A stretch of 64,000 bases of DNA. Origin: Pandoraea anhela. GTDB lineage: Bacteria; Pseudomonadota; Gammaproteobacteria; Burkholderiales; Burkholderiaceae. This document shows, piece after piece, positions 36,778-45,631 of the stretch; the first letter of the stretch is position 1; each line of letters opens with the position of its first letter. The DNA is taken from assembly GCF_902459655.1 (NCBI RefSeq), contig NZ_CABPSB010000005.1, positions 247,956 through 311,955 of the forward strand, written 5' to 3'. The notes under the pieces were generated by a model. The model did not search any database. It saw only the letters and a list, made by a program, of their open reading frames with translations, and was not told where the DNA came from. Both the position numbers and the translations under genes were made by a program.

Positions 36778-36811
36778 TGCAAGACGGCGTCATTGCCGGA
36801 TCGCAACGACG

Positions 36812-36850
36812 AAAAAGCCGTCCCGGGCTTCACGCTCGGGACGGCTTTTT
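36812..36850. terminator. Strong bidirectional rho-independent terminator
   Basis: AAAAAGCCGTCCCG and CGGGACGGCTTTTT form a perfect 14-bp inverted repeat with an eleven-base loop. There is an A-tract on one side and a T-tract on the other, so it can end transcription from both the ferritin-like gene (+) and the DUF4148 gene (-). Confidence 0.92.
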
Positions 36851-36873
36851 ATCGTATGGCGGCAAGCCGACGA

Positions 36874-37284
36874 TCAGCTGCCTTGGAACTCGTCCAGTTG
36901 ACCGGCAGCGCGGGCGCGGGCCAGTTCCTGCCTGACGTCGGCACGCGACACCTTCGAGTCTTGCGCAACGGCGGCGACCGGGTAGTCGGTGTCGTTCTCG
37001 GCCAACAGGCCTTCGGCACGGGCCTGCGCCAGCTCCGTCGTCACTTCGGCGCGGGTCTTGCTCGCGCCCGAGGCCACATACACGGGGTAGGCGTTGTCGC
37101 CTTGCTGGATCAGACCGTTGGCACGGGCCTTCGCCAGATCGGCCAGCACTGCGGCACGCGTGGCCGGTTGACCTTGCGAAGCGACGTCGGGGTAGTTGTT
37201 ACCGTTCTCGGCAGCGTTGCTGGCCACAGCACCCAGCGAGGCAACAGCGGCGATCAGGGCGATAGCGATGTTCTTGCGGTTCAT
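36874..37284 (-). CDS. DUF4148 periplasmic protein with three helical repeats
   Basis: A 136-residue exported protein. A signal peptide (MNRKNIAIALIAAVASLGAVASNA) is followed by three copies of a helical unit: TRAAVLADLAKARANGL (42-58), TRAEVTTELAQARAEGL (77-93) and SRADVRQELARARAAGQL (113-130). They are separated by short linkers containing YP. DUF4148 proteins are common in Burkholderiales and their role is not known. The start has GGAG upstream. It is convergent with the ferritin-like gene across a shared terminator. Confidence 0.9.
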   Translation of the reverse strand: MNRKNIAIALIAAVASLGAVASNAAENGNNYPDVASQGQPATRAAVLADLAKARANGLIQQGDNAYPVYVASGASKTRAEVTTELAQARAEGLLAENDTDYPVAAVAQDSKVSRADVRQELARARAAGQLDEFQGS

Positions 37285-37540
37285 GTTGATAACTCCTGTC
37301 TAGTTGCGACGACTTTGTTTTGCATTGCGCCGTCGATGGAAGGAAGTCTAGAACTCGCCCGTGCGATGAAAAACGCGATATTTGTCGAGGAACTATTGCG
37401 CGGTTTGATGGGAATCGAGCGCACCACATGGGTGCCGTCCGGCGCGTCATCAAAAATGAAAACGCCGCCCCCGTCGGCCTGAACCGACGATGAGCGGCGG
37501 ACCGCAGCGTCACATCAGAGGAAACGCCGCGACGGGACGC

Positions 37541-38026
37541 TTAATCGGTCAGTGAGGCACCGAGGGCGTCGAGCAGGAAATTCGTGCCGTGCTCGCGTGC
37601 GCCGGCGTCGTCGTAACCGTCCAGAAACGCGCCCTGTTCGGTCATGACGAGATGCGTGCCGCCATCGCGCGCCCTGAGATCGATGGTGGCGAGCGATACC
37701 GAAATCTTGCGCGCATCGAGATGCATTTCGTAGGCGTAGACAAGACGGGTATCGGGCACGACGTCGTAGTAACGCGCATCGAAACTCGACACGACGCCGG
37801 TCGGCCACTTGCCTTTCGCCGTCTCGCGTCCGCCGGGACGCACGTCCATCGTGCGCTCGACGAGCGTGAGTCCTTCGCCACGCGCGAACCATCGGTCCTT
37901 GGCCTCGCGCTCCACCAGCGCACGGAACACACGCGCCGGCGACGCCGGGTACTGACGTTCGATACGAAAGGTCGCGTGTACGACGCTGCGCGGCGTGCCG
38001 GTCTCGGTTTCACTGACGGTCGTCAT
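37541..38026 (-). CDS. SRPBCC/AHSA1-family protein
   Basis: A 161-residue cytoplasmic protein of the START/SRPBCC fold (FRIERQYPASPARVFRALVEREAKDRWF, DVRPGGRE, THLVMTEQGAFLDGYDD). Members bind hydrophobic ligands. AAGGAG lies seven bases upstream of ATG 38026. The gene overlaps the end of the ArsR-type regulator by 17 bases, a common pairing in which the regulator controls the SRPBCC protein. The ligand is unknown. Confidence 0.88.
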   Translation of the reverse strand: MTTVSETETGTPRSVVHATFRIERQYPASPARVFRALVEREAKDRWFARGEGLTLVERTMDVRPGGRETAKGKWPTGVVSSFDARYYDVVPDTRLVYAYEMHLDARKISVSLATIDLRARDGGTHLVMTEQGAFLDGYDDAGAREHGTNFLLDALGASLTD

Positions 38027-38366
38027 GAAGGTCTCCTTCGGGCGGCAGGCTGGCCAGATACTCGCCCAATCGGTCGAGATGACCCGCCCACTCGTGACGG
38101 CGCTGGTTGATCCATTGCTCGGCAAGGCTCAGCGCCTGAGGTTCGATCCGGCACGTGCGCACACGCCCGGCCTTTTCCGTTCGCACCAGCCCCGCGTTTT
38201 CCAACACGGACAGATGCTGCATGACCGCCTGCAACGACATCGACAGCGGTTGCGCAAGCGCACTCACCGATGCCGGTCCCTGCGCCAGACGCACGAGCAT
38301 CGCCCGGCGAGAGGCGTCGGCCAATGCCTGGAAGGTCAGATCGAGGGTGTCGTCATGGTCAAGCAT
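38010..38366 (-). CDS. ArsR-type winged-helix transcriptional regulator
   Basis: A 118-residue repressor-like protein with LTFQALADASRRAMLVRLAQGPASVSALAQPLSMSLQAVMQHLSVLENAGLV, the standard ArsR/SmtB winged helix. No metal-binding Cys are seen, so it is the metal-free branch that accompanies SRPBCC proteins. A -35 TTGCTT and -10 TATACT lie so close to the ATG that the transcript is probably leaderless. An inverted repeat covers the -35 box and would fit autorepression. Confidence 0.9.
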   Translation of the reverse strand: MLDHDDTLDLTFQALADASRRAMLVRLAQGPASVSALAQPLSMSLQAVMQHLSVLENAGLVRTEKAGRVRTCRIEPQALSLAEQWINQRRHEWAGHLDRLGEYLASLPPEGDLHDDRQ

Positions 38367-38373
38367 GTACTTG

Positions 38374-38410
38374 AGTATAGTCGCGACAAAAACTAAAGCA
38401 AGGACTTTAG
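38374..38410 (-). promoter_or_regulatory. Promoter and candidate operator of the arsR-SRPBCC operon
   Basis: On the minus strand TTGCTT (38401-38396), a 16-base spacer and TATACT (38379-38374) form a good sigma-70 promoter. The inverted repeat CTAAAG-N6-CTTTAG (38393-38410) overlaps the -35 box. The -10 box ends only seven bases before the ATG at 38366, which predicts transcription starting at or next to the start codon. Confidence 0.6.
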
Positions 38411-38420
38411 TATCAAAGTA

Positions 38421-39332
38421 TCAGGTAATGATGTGGTGCTCGCGAGCGCGCATCTGCGCCGTGTGCTGACGGTGGAGAATTTCACGCAGCGACTGCTCGA
38501 TGGTCTCGGACATGGCGTCGAGCGCCAGATCGTTCGGCTCCAGCCCGAACGGCTCCTCGATCTCGGCGCTCACCGCTTCCAGCGCGAAGAACGTGTATGA
38601 GATGAAGGCCACGATCACCGGCGTCATGGGGCCGATGGAGTCGACCAGCCCGAACGGCAGCAACAGGCTGTAGAGATACGTCACCCGGTGCAGGATCACG
38701 CCATATGTAAAGGGGATCGGCGTTGTCGCAATGCGCTCGCAGCCTCCGATGGCCTCCCCCAGACGGTCCAGATGCATCTCCATGACCTGTGCCAGCGGCG
38801 CGTCGATCTGGGCGCGCATACGGCGCTCGCGCAGCCATTCGCCCGCCATCAGGAGGATCATGATCGGCTTGAACTGCTTGCGCGTGAGGCACGCCACGTC
38901 CTCCTTGTCGAGCAGACGCTCGAAGTCCGCGCGTGGGTCGGTGCCGCGCAACTGATGGCGCATGCCGTGTACGAAGGCGATCAGATAGGCGACGAAACGC
39001 GGCGAATCGGCGGTGTCCGAGACGAGCGTCATCGACTGACGCGACAGCGCGCGCGTCTCGTTGAGCACGCTGCCCCAGAGCATGCGCGCTTCCCAGTAGC
39101 GGGCGTAGCTCGTGGTGTTACGAAAACCGAGAAAGATCGCGAGCGTGATGCCGATCAGCGAGAACGGAATGAACGTGAGCGGAATCTTCCATTCGAAGAT
39201 GCGCCCGTGCGCGAGCGTGACGGCAATCGAGATGATCGTGGTGAAAATGAGCTGCGGAGCGATCTTGGGCAAGATCGAGCCGCGCACGACGAATAGCATG
39301 CGCAGCCAATGCAGATTGGGGCGGACGATCAT
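38421..39332 (-). CDS. Bestrophin-family ion channel (YneE-like)
   Basis: A 303-residue membrane protein of normal family length. Family motifs are the N-terminal MIVRPNLHWLRMLF, IPLTFIPFSLIGITLAIFLGFRNTTSYARYWEARMLWG and the C-terminal acidic region EEPFGLEPNDLALDAMSETIE. Bacterial bestrophins form pentameric channels, for chloride or in some cases cations. ATG 39332 starts the conserved N-terminus; the longer frame lacks family similarity. The next gene on the right is mmsB on the same strand, 218 bases upstream. Confidence 0.92.
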   Translation of the reverse strand: MIVRPNLHWLRMLFVVRGSILPKIAPQLIFTTIISIAVTLAHGRIFEWKIPLTFIPFSLIGITLAIFLGFRNTTSYARYWEARMLWGSVLNETRALSRQSMTLVSDTADSPRFVAYLIAFVHGMRHQLRGTDPRADFERLLDKEDVACLTRKQFKPIMILLMAGEWLRERRMRAQIDAPLAQVMEMHLDRLGEAIGGCERIATTPIPFTYGVILHRVTYLYSLLLPFGLVDSIGPMTPVIVAFISYTFFALEAVSAEIEEPFGLEPNDLALDAMSETIEQSLREILHRQHTAQMRAREHHIIT

Positions 39333-39550
39333 GATGACGAAGGCGCTCGCGAGCGCTGGGAAACCGGCTGCGGGGGTAGCCGTTGGGGCCGGATGATACG
39401 CCGATATTCGCGCCATTGAAACGGCTACGGCCCGCCCGGCGGACAAACTGCATCAAATCGTCGCGTCGCCTCATCGCCGGTAACGGAACAGCGGCAAGTC
39501 GATGGCACGACGCCCGCCGGGTGCGATCCGGCGGGCGTGAGGTCCGCCGC

Positions 39551-40480
39551 CTACTTCACATCCAGCGCCTGCGCGAGCGTCACCGGATCCTGGAAGATGC
39601 TCGAAAAGTCGAGTCCGCCATGACCGTTGGCACGATGCACTTCGAAGATCCGGCGCGCCAGATCGCCCAGCGGCGTGGCCACACCGCTCGACTGCGCCGC
39701 ACCGTGCGCCAGCCGCAGGTCCTTGGCCATCAGGTCCGTGGCGAAGCCGCCGGTGTACCCGCGCGACGACGCCACATTCTCCATCACGCCGGGACAGGGG
39801 TTGTAGACCTCCAGCGTCCAGTTGCGCCCGGAGCTTTGCTGCATCACCGCCGACAGCACCTTCGGATCGAGTCCGTTGGCAATCCCCAGACGCAACGCCT
39901 CGCTCGTACCCGCCATCAGAATGCCGAGCAGCATGTTGTTGCACAGCTTGAGCGTCTGACCGGCGCCGAGCGGGCCGCCGTGATGAATCGCCCGCCCCAT
40001 GTTGCCCAGCAGCGCACGCATGCGCTCGACCAGCGCTGCGTCGCCACCGACCATGAACGTCAGCGTGCCGGCCGCCGCGCCGGCCGTGCCGCCCGAGACC
40101 GGCGCGTCGAGCAACAACGTGCCCGGGCGGGCGATCCTGGCCAACTGGCGCGGGATCTCCGGCGGCACCGTGCTGCTGTCGATGAGCACGGCGTCCGGCG
40201 CCGCGTTGGCGAGCACGCCTTGCGGGCCGTCGTAAGCGGCGAGCACGTGTTCGCCCGCCGGCAGCATCGTGATGACCACCTGCGCCTCGCGCACGGCGTC
40301 GGCAATCGATGTCGCCGCCTTACCGCCCGCCGCCGCGAGCCGCGCCACCGCATCGCCGGACAAGTCGAAGCCGCGCACCGCGTGCCCGGCCTTCACGAGA
40401 TTCGCCGCCATCGGCCCGCCCATATTGCCCAGGCCGATGAAAGCGACACGCAACGCCCCTTGTTGAGTTTCCGTAGCCAT
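39551..40480 (-). CDS. mmsB: 3-hydroxyisobutyrate dehydrogenase family oxidoreductase
   Basis: A 309-residue enzyme. The NAD(P)-binding motif is VAFIGLGNMGGPMAANLVKAGH, the substrate motif is DAPVSGGTAGAAAGTLTFMVGG, and the catalytic Lys lies in GAGQTLKLCNNMLLG. It oxidises 3-hydroxyisobutyrate to methylmalonate semialdehyde in valine breakdown. It is encoded 54 bases downstream of mmsA, which uses its product. GGAGACGGAAG precedes the ATG at 40480. Confidence 0.92.
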   Translation of the reverse strand: MATETQQGALRVAFIGLGNMGGPMAANLVKAGHAVRGFDLSGDAVARLAAAGGKAATSIADAVREAQVVITMLPAGEHVLAAYDGPQGVLANAAPDAVLIDSSTVPPEIPRQLARIARPGTLLLDAPVSGGTAGAAAGTLTFMVGGDAALVERMRALLGNMGRAIHHGGPLGAGQTLKLCNNMLLGILMAGTSEALRLGIANGLDPKVLSAVMQQSSGRNWTLEVYNPCPGVMENVASSRGYTGGFATDLMAKDLRLAHGAAQSSGVATPLGDLARRIFEVHRANGHGGLDFSSIFQDPVTLAQALDVK

Positions 40481-40534
40481 CTTCCGTCTCCGAAATGCGC
40501 AATCTGCCGTCATCTGTTGTGAGGGGGACGCGCG

Positions 40535-42034
40535 TTACTTCAGCGTGATTGTGGTGTTCACCCCCGCCGGGCCGGTGCCGCGCGCCTGCCAGCGGGCCGT
40601 GACGGTTTTCGTCTGCGTCCAGAAGAGAATCGCCTGTTTGCCGTTCGGCCCCAGATCGCCAAGCTTCGACGCGCGCGAGCCCGTGAAGCTGAACCATGCG
40701 ACCGGCACCGGAATCGGCAGGTTGATGCCGACCTGTCCGACGTCGATTTCGTTCTGGAACTGACGCGCCGCGCCGCCGTCCTGCGTGAACAGCGCCACAC
40801 CGTTACCGTTCGGATTCGCGTTGACGAAGGCAATCGCCTCATCGAGCGTGTCTGCCCCCGTCATGCACAACACCGGTCCGAAGATTTCGTCGCGATAGAT
40901 CGACATGTCGGCCGTCACGCCGTCGAAGATGGTCGGGCCGACGAAGTTGCCTTCCGGCGCTTCCTTCACCGCATGACCGCGCCCGTCGAGCAGCAGCTTC
41001 GCGCCCTCTTCCACGCCGGCGCCGATGAGTTTTTCCACGCGTGCGCGCGCCTGCTTCGACACCAGCGGGCCGACATCCGCCTTGCGATCCGTGCCCGGGC
41101 CCACCTTGAGCGCACGTGCGCGCTGGACCAGTTCCGGCACCCACTCGCGGGCTTCCCCCACGAGCACCGCCACCGACGTCGCCATGCAGCGCTGCCCTGC
41201 CGCGCCGAAGGCGGCGCCGAGCAGATGGTTGATGGCTTGCTCGCGATCCGCATCGGGCAGGATCACACAGTGGTTTTTCGCGCCCATCATTGCCTGACAA
41301 CGCTTGCCCGCCTCCGATGCGCGACGATAGATGTGCGTGCCGACGTGAGTCGAGCCGATGAACGACACGGCCTTGATATCCGGATGGTCGCAAATGGCGT
41401 TGGCAATCTCCGGGCCACCGTGCACGACGTTGAGGACGCCCGGGGGCAACCCCGCTTCGAGCGCGAGTTCCGCGAGCCGCAACGACGCGCTCGGATCCTG
41501 CTCCGACGGCTTGAGCACGAACGTATTGCCCGTGGCCACGGCGAGCGGGAACATGAAGCACGGCAGCATCACCGGGAAGTTGAACGCGGTAATGCCGGCG
41601 CACACACCGAGCGGTTCGATGAGCGTGTAGACGTCGACGCCACCGGCGGCATTCTGTGCATACTCCCCGAGTTGCAGCGACGCAATCGAACAGGCATGTT
41701 CGACGACTTCGAGGCCGCGTCCGACTTCGCCTTCGGCGTCGGGCAACGTCTTGCCGTGTTCGCGCGTAATCAGTTCGGCAAGCTCGCCGGTGTGATCGCG
41801 CAGCAATTGCTGAAAGCGCAGCATCACGCGCATGCGATTGGCTTGCGACGTGTTGCGCCACGACTTGTAGGCGGCCTTCGCCGACGCCACCGCCGCGTCG
41901 AGTTCTTCGGTCGTCGCAAACGGCACGCGCGCGACGACTTCCTGCGTTGCCGGGTTCACGACGTCACGCCACTGCGACGTCTTCGATTCAACACGCTTGC
42001 CGTCGATGAGCAACGGAATGGTAGGTAGGGACAT
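40535..42034 (-). CDS. mmsA: CoA-acylating methylmalonate-semialdehyde dehydrogenase
   Basis: A 499-residue aldehyde dehydrogenase of normal length. The N-terminal family text is PLLIDGKRVESKTSQW, the NAD-binding region is ITAFNFPVMLPCFMFPLAVATGN and VSFIGSTHVG, and the catalytic Cys, at about residue 282, is in GAAGQRCMA. It converts methylmalonate semialdehyde to propionyl-CoA. The start has GGAGAG seven bases upstream of ATG 42034. It sits between an ABC substrate-binding gene and mmsB, probably in one operon. Confidence 0.95.
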   Translation of the reverse strand: MSLPTIPLLIDGKRVESKTSQWRDVVNPATQEVVARVPFATTEELDAAVASAKAAYKSWRNTSQANRMRVMLRFQQLLRDHTGELAELITREHGKTLPDAEGEVGRGLEVVEHACSIASLQLGEYAQNAAGGVDVYTLIEPLGVCAGITAFNFPVMLPCFMFPLAVATGNTFVLKPSEQDPSASLRLAELALEAGLPPGVLNVVHGGPEIANAICDHPDIKAVSFIGSTHVGTHIYRRASEAGKRCQAMMGAKNHCVILPDADREQAINHLLGAAFGAAGQRCMATSVAVLVGEAREWVPELVQRARALKVGPGTDRKADVGPLVSKQARARVEKLIGAGVEEGAKLLLDGRGHAVKEAPEGNFVGPTIFDGVTADMSIYRDEIFGPVLCMTGADTLDEAIAFVNANPNGNGVALFTQDGGAARQFQNEIDVGQVGINLPIPVPVAWFSFTGSRASKLGDLGPNGKQAILFWTQTKTVTARWQARGTGPAGVNTTITLK

Positions 42035-42113
42035 GGCACGCTCTCCAGATCGAAACGAATACGGGTGAAAGCACTCGGATGAAAAAATGCGGATGGCAGA
42101 ATGCGGGGCCGAT

Positions 42114-43352
42114 TTACCTCGCCGCCGCGCTCGTCTTCACGAGCGAACAGGTCGATTTCGACAGCGGCTGGAAGGCTTCCGTCGCGGGGACGGTGGCCAC
42201 TTTAGTGTAGTAATCCCACGGGCCTTTGGACTCGGCGGGCGACTTCACGCGGAACAGATACATGTCGTGAATCACGCGTCCGTCCGCGCGAATCGACGCG
42301 TTATGCATGATCGGATCGCGAATCGGCAATTCACGCATTTTTTGCGCAACGACCTTCGCGTCGACCGATTTCGCGGCGGCGACCGAGCGCAGGTAGTGCA
42401 GCACGCTGGAATACACGCCCGCCTGCACCATCGTCGGCTTCAGGTTCTTGTACTTCTTCTGGAAACGATCGGACCACTGGCGCGACGCGTCGTCGAAGTC
42501 CCAGTAGAAACCGTCGGTGAACAGCAGACCCTGCGAGGTATTCAGCCCGAGGGCGTGAACGTCCGACAGGAACACCAGCAGCGCCGCCAGCTTCTGCCCG
42601 CCTTGCACGATGCCGAACTCGCGCGCCTGCTTGAGCGCGTTGACGGTGTCTTGTCCGCCATTGGCAAGGGCCACGACTTGCGCCTTCGAGCTTTGCGCCT
42701 GCAACAGGAACGACGCGTAGTCGGACGCGTTGAGCGGGTGCCGCGACTGGCCGGCGACCGCGCCGCCGAGCGTCTTGACGATATCGGCGGCGTCTCTCTC
42801 CAGCGAGTGCCCGAAGGCATAGTCGACGGTGATGAAGTACCAGGATTTGCCGCCGTCGCCCACAACCGCGCGCGCCGTGGCCGCCGATTGCGAGTACGTG
42901 TCGAACATCCAGTGAAAGCCGGTGGGAGAGCAGTCTTCGTTCGTCAGGCGCGTGGTCGCGGGCCCGGAGAACAGCACCACGCGCTGCTTGTCCATCGCGA
43001 GTTTCTGCACGGCGAGCGCGGCGGCGGAATTGGTCAGATCGGCAATCGCATCGACGTTGTCGCGATCGAACCATTCGCGCGCCTTGTTGGCGGCGACATC
43101 GGCCTTGTTCTGGTTGTCGGCGGAGACCAACTGGATCTTCATGCCCTTGCATTGCGCAGCCAGACAGTCGTCGATGGCCATTTGGGCCGCCACGACCGAC
43201 CCTGCGCCGCCCATGGCGGAATATGTCCCCGACATATCGGTGAGCACGCCCACCTTCACGGGACGCTCCGGCAATTGCGCAAACGCCCCGGTGCACGACA
43301 ATCCCAAACCCGCGCCGAGTCCCAGCGCGAGCAGCCACGGCTTGATCTTCAT
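42114..43352 (-). CDS. ABC transporter periplasmic substrate-binding protein, branched-chain amino acid type
   Basis: A 412-residue exported protein. The signal peptide (MKIKPWLLALGLGAGLGLSCTGAFA) is followed by a type I periplasmic-binding fold (VKVGVLTDMSGTYSAMGGAG, FSGPATTRLTNEDCSPTGFHW). It is of the LivJ/UrtA/AmiC-like class that captures amino acids, short acids or amides. No permease or ATPase subunits are encoded nearby, so it probably uses a transporter encoded elsewhere. AAGGAGA lies just before ATG 43352. It leads the mmsA-mmsB set. Confidence 0.92.
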   Translation of the reverse strand: MKIKPWLLALGLGAGLGLSCTGAFAQLPERPVKVGVLTDMSGTYSAMGGAGSVVAAQMAIDDCLAAQCKGMKIQLVSADNQNKADVAANKAREWFDRDNVDAIADLTNSAAALAVQKLAMDKQRVVLFSGPATTRLTNEDCSPTGFHWMFDTYSQSAATARAVVGDGGKSWYFITVDYAFGHSLERDAADIVKTLGGAVAGQSRHPLNASDYASFLLQAQSSKAQVVALANGGQDTVNALKQAREFGIVQGGQKLAALLVFLSDVHALGLNTSQGLLFTDGFYWDFDDASRQWSDRFQKKYKNLKPTMVQAGVYSSVLHYLRSVAAAKSVDAKVVAQKMRELPIRDPIMHNASIRADGRVIHDMYLFRVKSPAESKGPWDYYTKVATVPATEAFQPLSKSTCSLVKTSAAAR

Positions 43353-43534
43353 TGCATTTGTCTCCTTGAGGTCTCGATCGATCGTTTGCCGATCGCCTTG
43401 TCTTATGTTCCTTGTCTTATGTTTTTTCCGCCGACGTCTATGCGCGGCGCTCATAAATTGTATTTGTGCGAATTTGCTTTACATAGCGCATCGCTGCATC
43501 TACTTTGTGCATAAATACACATAGGAGACGGCGC
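43353..43534. promoter_or_regulatory. Divergent control region between mms operon and lysR
   Basis: An AT-rich stretch (43440-43525) contains TGTATTTGTGC and, about 50 bases further, the inverted form GTGCATAAATACA, as expected for a LysR-type regulator bound at two half-sites. The lysR start has AGGAGA upstream. Confidence 0.45.
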
Positions 43535-44524
43535 ATGGCACGCACCGGCGCAGCACGTCCGACGGGACAGGCAGGCATTGCGGCCCGAAGTCCGGGCACG
43601 GAGCCCCGGCCCGACTGGGACGACCTTCGGTACTTTCTGGAAGTGGCGCGAACGCAGCGGGTCAGTGCTGCGGCGCAGCGTCTGGGGGTCGATCACACGA
43701 CCGTTTCACGACGCGTGCGGGCGCTGGAGCAAGCGCTCGGCACGCTGCTGTTCGACAAATCGCGCAACGCGGGCTTCGCGCTCACGCCGGAGGGCCAGCA
43801 GTTGCTCGTTCACGCCGAGCAGATGGAGACGGCGCTGCAATCGGCCTGTGAGCAGGTCGCAGGTCTGGGGCAAACGCTCTCGGGCCACGTGCGCATCGGC
43901 TCGACCGAGGCGTTCGGCACCTATTTCGTCACGCCGGTGCTCTCACGCTTTCAACGCGAATACCCCGCCATCGATTTCGATGTGCTGCCGGTGCCGCGCT
44001 TCGTCAGTCTGTCCAAACGCGAGGCCGATCTGGCCATCACCATCGAGCGGCCGCAGCGCGGGCCGTATGTGTGCAGCAAGTTGTGCGACTACCGCTTGCA
44101 GCTTTACGCGACACCGGGCTATCTCGCCCAATACGGCGAGGTCAGCACCTTCGCCGATCTCGCCGGACGCCGCTTCATCAGCTATGTCGACGAACTCGCC
44201 TTCAGCAACGAACTACGCTATCTGGAAGACATCGTGCCCGGATGCAACGTGGTGCTGCGCAGCACGAGCGTGATTGCGCAGTATCAGGCGGCGTTACAGG
44301 GCGAGGCGCTGGCGATTCTGCCCTGCTTCATGGCGGCGCAGGACGCCCGGCTCGTGCCCCTGCTGGTCGACGATGTGCTCGTCACGCGCAGCTTCTGGAT
44401 TTACTGCCACGAGGAATTGCGCACGCTCAAGCGTATTACGGTGCTGTGGGATTACCTGCGCGACGCCGCGCATCGCAACGACGCGCTGCTGCAAGGCAAA
44501 GCCGGTCGCCTGCAGTGGAAGTGA
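43535..44524 (+). CDS. LysR-family transcriptional regulator, divergent from the mms operon
   Basis: A 329-residue regulator. An Ala/Gly/Pro-rich head of about 28 residues is followed by the helix-turn-helix (WDDLRYFLEVARTQRVSAAAQRLGVDHTTVSRRVRALEQALGTLLFDKS) and an effector domain. The HTH variant with VDHTTVSRRV belongs to the AmpR/GcvA-like branch. It is divergent from the ABC-binding-protein/mmsA/mmsB genes and probably activates them. The start is ATG 43535 with AGGAGA six bases upstream. Confidence 0.9.
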   Translation: MARTGAARPTGQAGIAARSPGTEPRPDWDDLRYFLEVARTQRVSAAAQRLGVDHTTVSRRVRALEQALGTLLFDKSRNAGFALTPEGQQLLVHAEQMETALQSACEQVAGLGQTLSGHVRIGSTEAFGTYFVTPVLSRFQREYPAIDFDVLPVPRFVSLSKREADLAITIERPQRGPYVCSKLCDYRLQLYATPGYLAQYGEVSTFADLAGRRFISYVDELAFSNELRYLEDIVPGCNVVLRSTSVIAQYQAALQGEALAILPCFMAAQDARLVPLLVDDVLVTRSFWIYCHEELRTLKRITVLWDYLRDAAHRNDALLQGKAGRLQWK

Positions 44525-44552
44525 CGCACGGACGCCGCCGACACGTGCCGCC

Positions 44553-45533
44553 TCACCGGATCTTGCGCTGCTCTTCGTCGATGACGGCGGGAATCGCGAT
44601 GCGCATCGCCTCGACGAACCGGCGCAGACGCGCGGGGTAATACTTGGCGTATGGATAGATGATGTACATCGGCAACGCCGTCGAGCGCCATTGCGGCACC
44701 AACTGAATCAGACGCCCGCGCGAGATGTCTTCGGCCATCACCCACGCCGACGCGACACCCACCCCCAGCCCTCGCAATGCGGCGCTGCGCAATGCGAACA
44801 GGTTGTCGGTGCTCATGCGCGGGTCGAATGTGATGCGCGTCGATTCATGCGTCTGGCGATGCGTGAGCGTGAGTTCGGTCCGGTAGAAAGTGGTGAGGGC
44901 GAGCCACGGCAGCGTCGTCAGGTCCGACGGATGGTCCGGCATGGCGCGTGCGCGCAACAGCGCCGGGGATGCGACCACGATGCGCGGCACGTCGGTGAGC
45001 AGAATCGCCACGTTCGACGGATCCTGCAACTCCCCGACGTGAATCGCGCAATCGACGCCCTCGGCAATGAAGTCCGGCTCACGGTCCTGCAAGAACCAGT
45101 GCACTTTCATGCCCGTGTAGCGCGCCAGGAAATCGGCGAGCGGCCCGACCATCATGTCCTGCCCGAATGCATGCGGCACATGGACGCGCAACGTACCCTC
45201 GGGCTCGTCGCCCGTGCCCCGCAAATCGGCTTCGAACGCCTCCCAACTCGTCACAAGCTCCTTCGCCCTCGCAAAGCAGCGCTCGCCGTCTTCCGTCAGC
45301 TTCATGCGATGCGTGGAACGCTGGAGCAGTCGCAACCCCAGCGACCGCTCCAGCATTTGCAGACGTCGGCTCACCGTCGGTTGCGTGGTGCCGAGCAGCG
45401 CCGCAGCCGCCGAGAGGCTGCCGGACTCCACGATGCGCACGAAGGTCTGCATCAGCTCGACGCGGTCGGCGCCGGTCGCGCGGGCGAGCGATGCACCTGG
45501 CGTGGGATGGGGAGGGTCGAGGGGCTCTGTCAT
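44553..45533 (-). CDS. LysR-family transcriptional regulator
   Basis: A 326-residue regulator (VELMQTFVRIVESGSLSAAAALLGTTQPTVSRRLQMLERSLGLRLLQRSTHRMKLTEDG). It is divergent from an MFS gene starting at 45632 and probably controls it. ATG 45533 is chosen over the GTG at 45542. The effector domain looks complete (about 95-315). Confidence 0.9.
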   Translation of the reverse strand: MTEPLDPPHPTPGASLARATGADRVELMQTFVRIVESGSLSAAAALLGTTQPTVSRRLQMLERSLGLRLLQRSTHRMKLTEDGERCFARAKELVTSWEAFEADLRGTGDEPEGTLRVHVPHAFGQDMMVGPLADFLARYTGMKVHWFLQDREPDFIAEGVDCAIHVGELQDPSNVAILLTDVPRIVVASPALLRARAMPDHPSDLTTLPWLALTTFYRTELTLTHRQTHESTRITFDPRMSTDNLFALRSAALRGLGVGVASAWVMAEDISRGRLIQLVPQWRSTALPMYIIYPYAKYYPARLRRFVEAMRIAIPAVIDEEQRKIR

Positions 45534-45631
45534 ACGTCGCACGTATAAAGGTTGTACGGATTATAGGTCTACCGCTGCACCGCACCAAGCGAGACACTAC
45601 GCCACGAACTTTCCTACTGGAGCCTCGCCTC

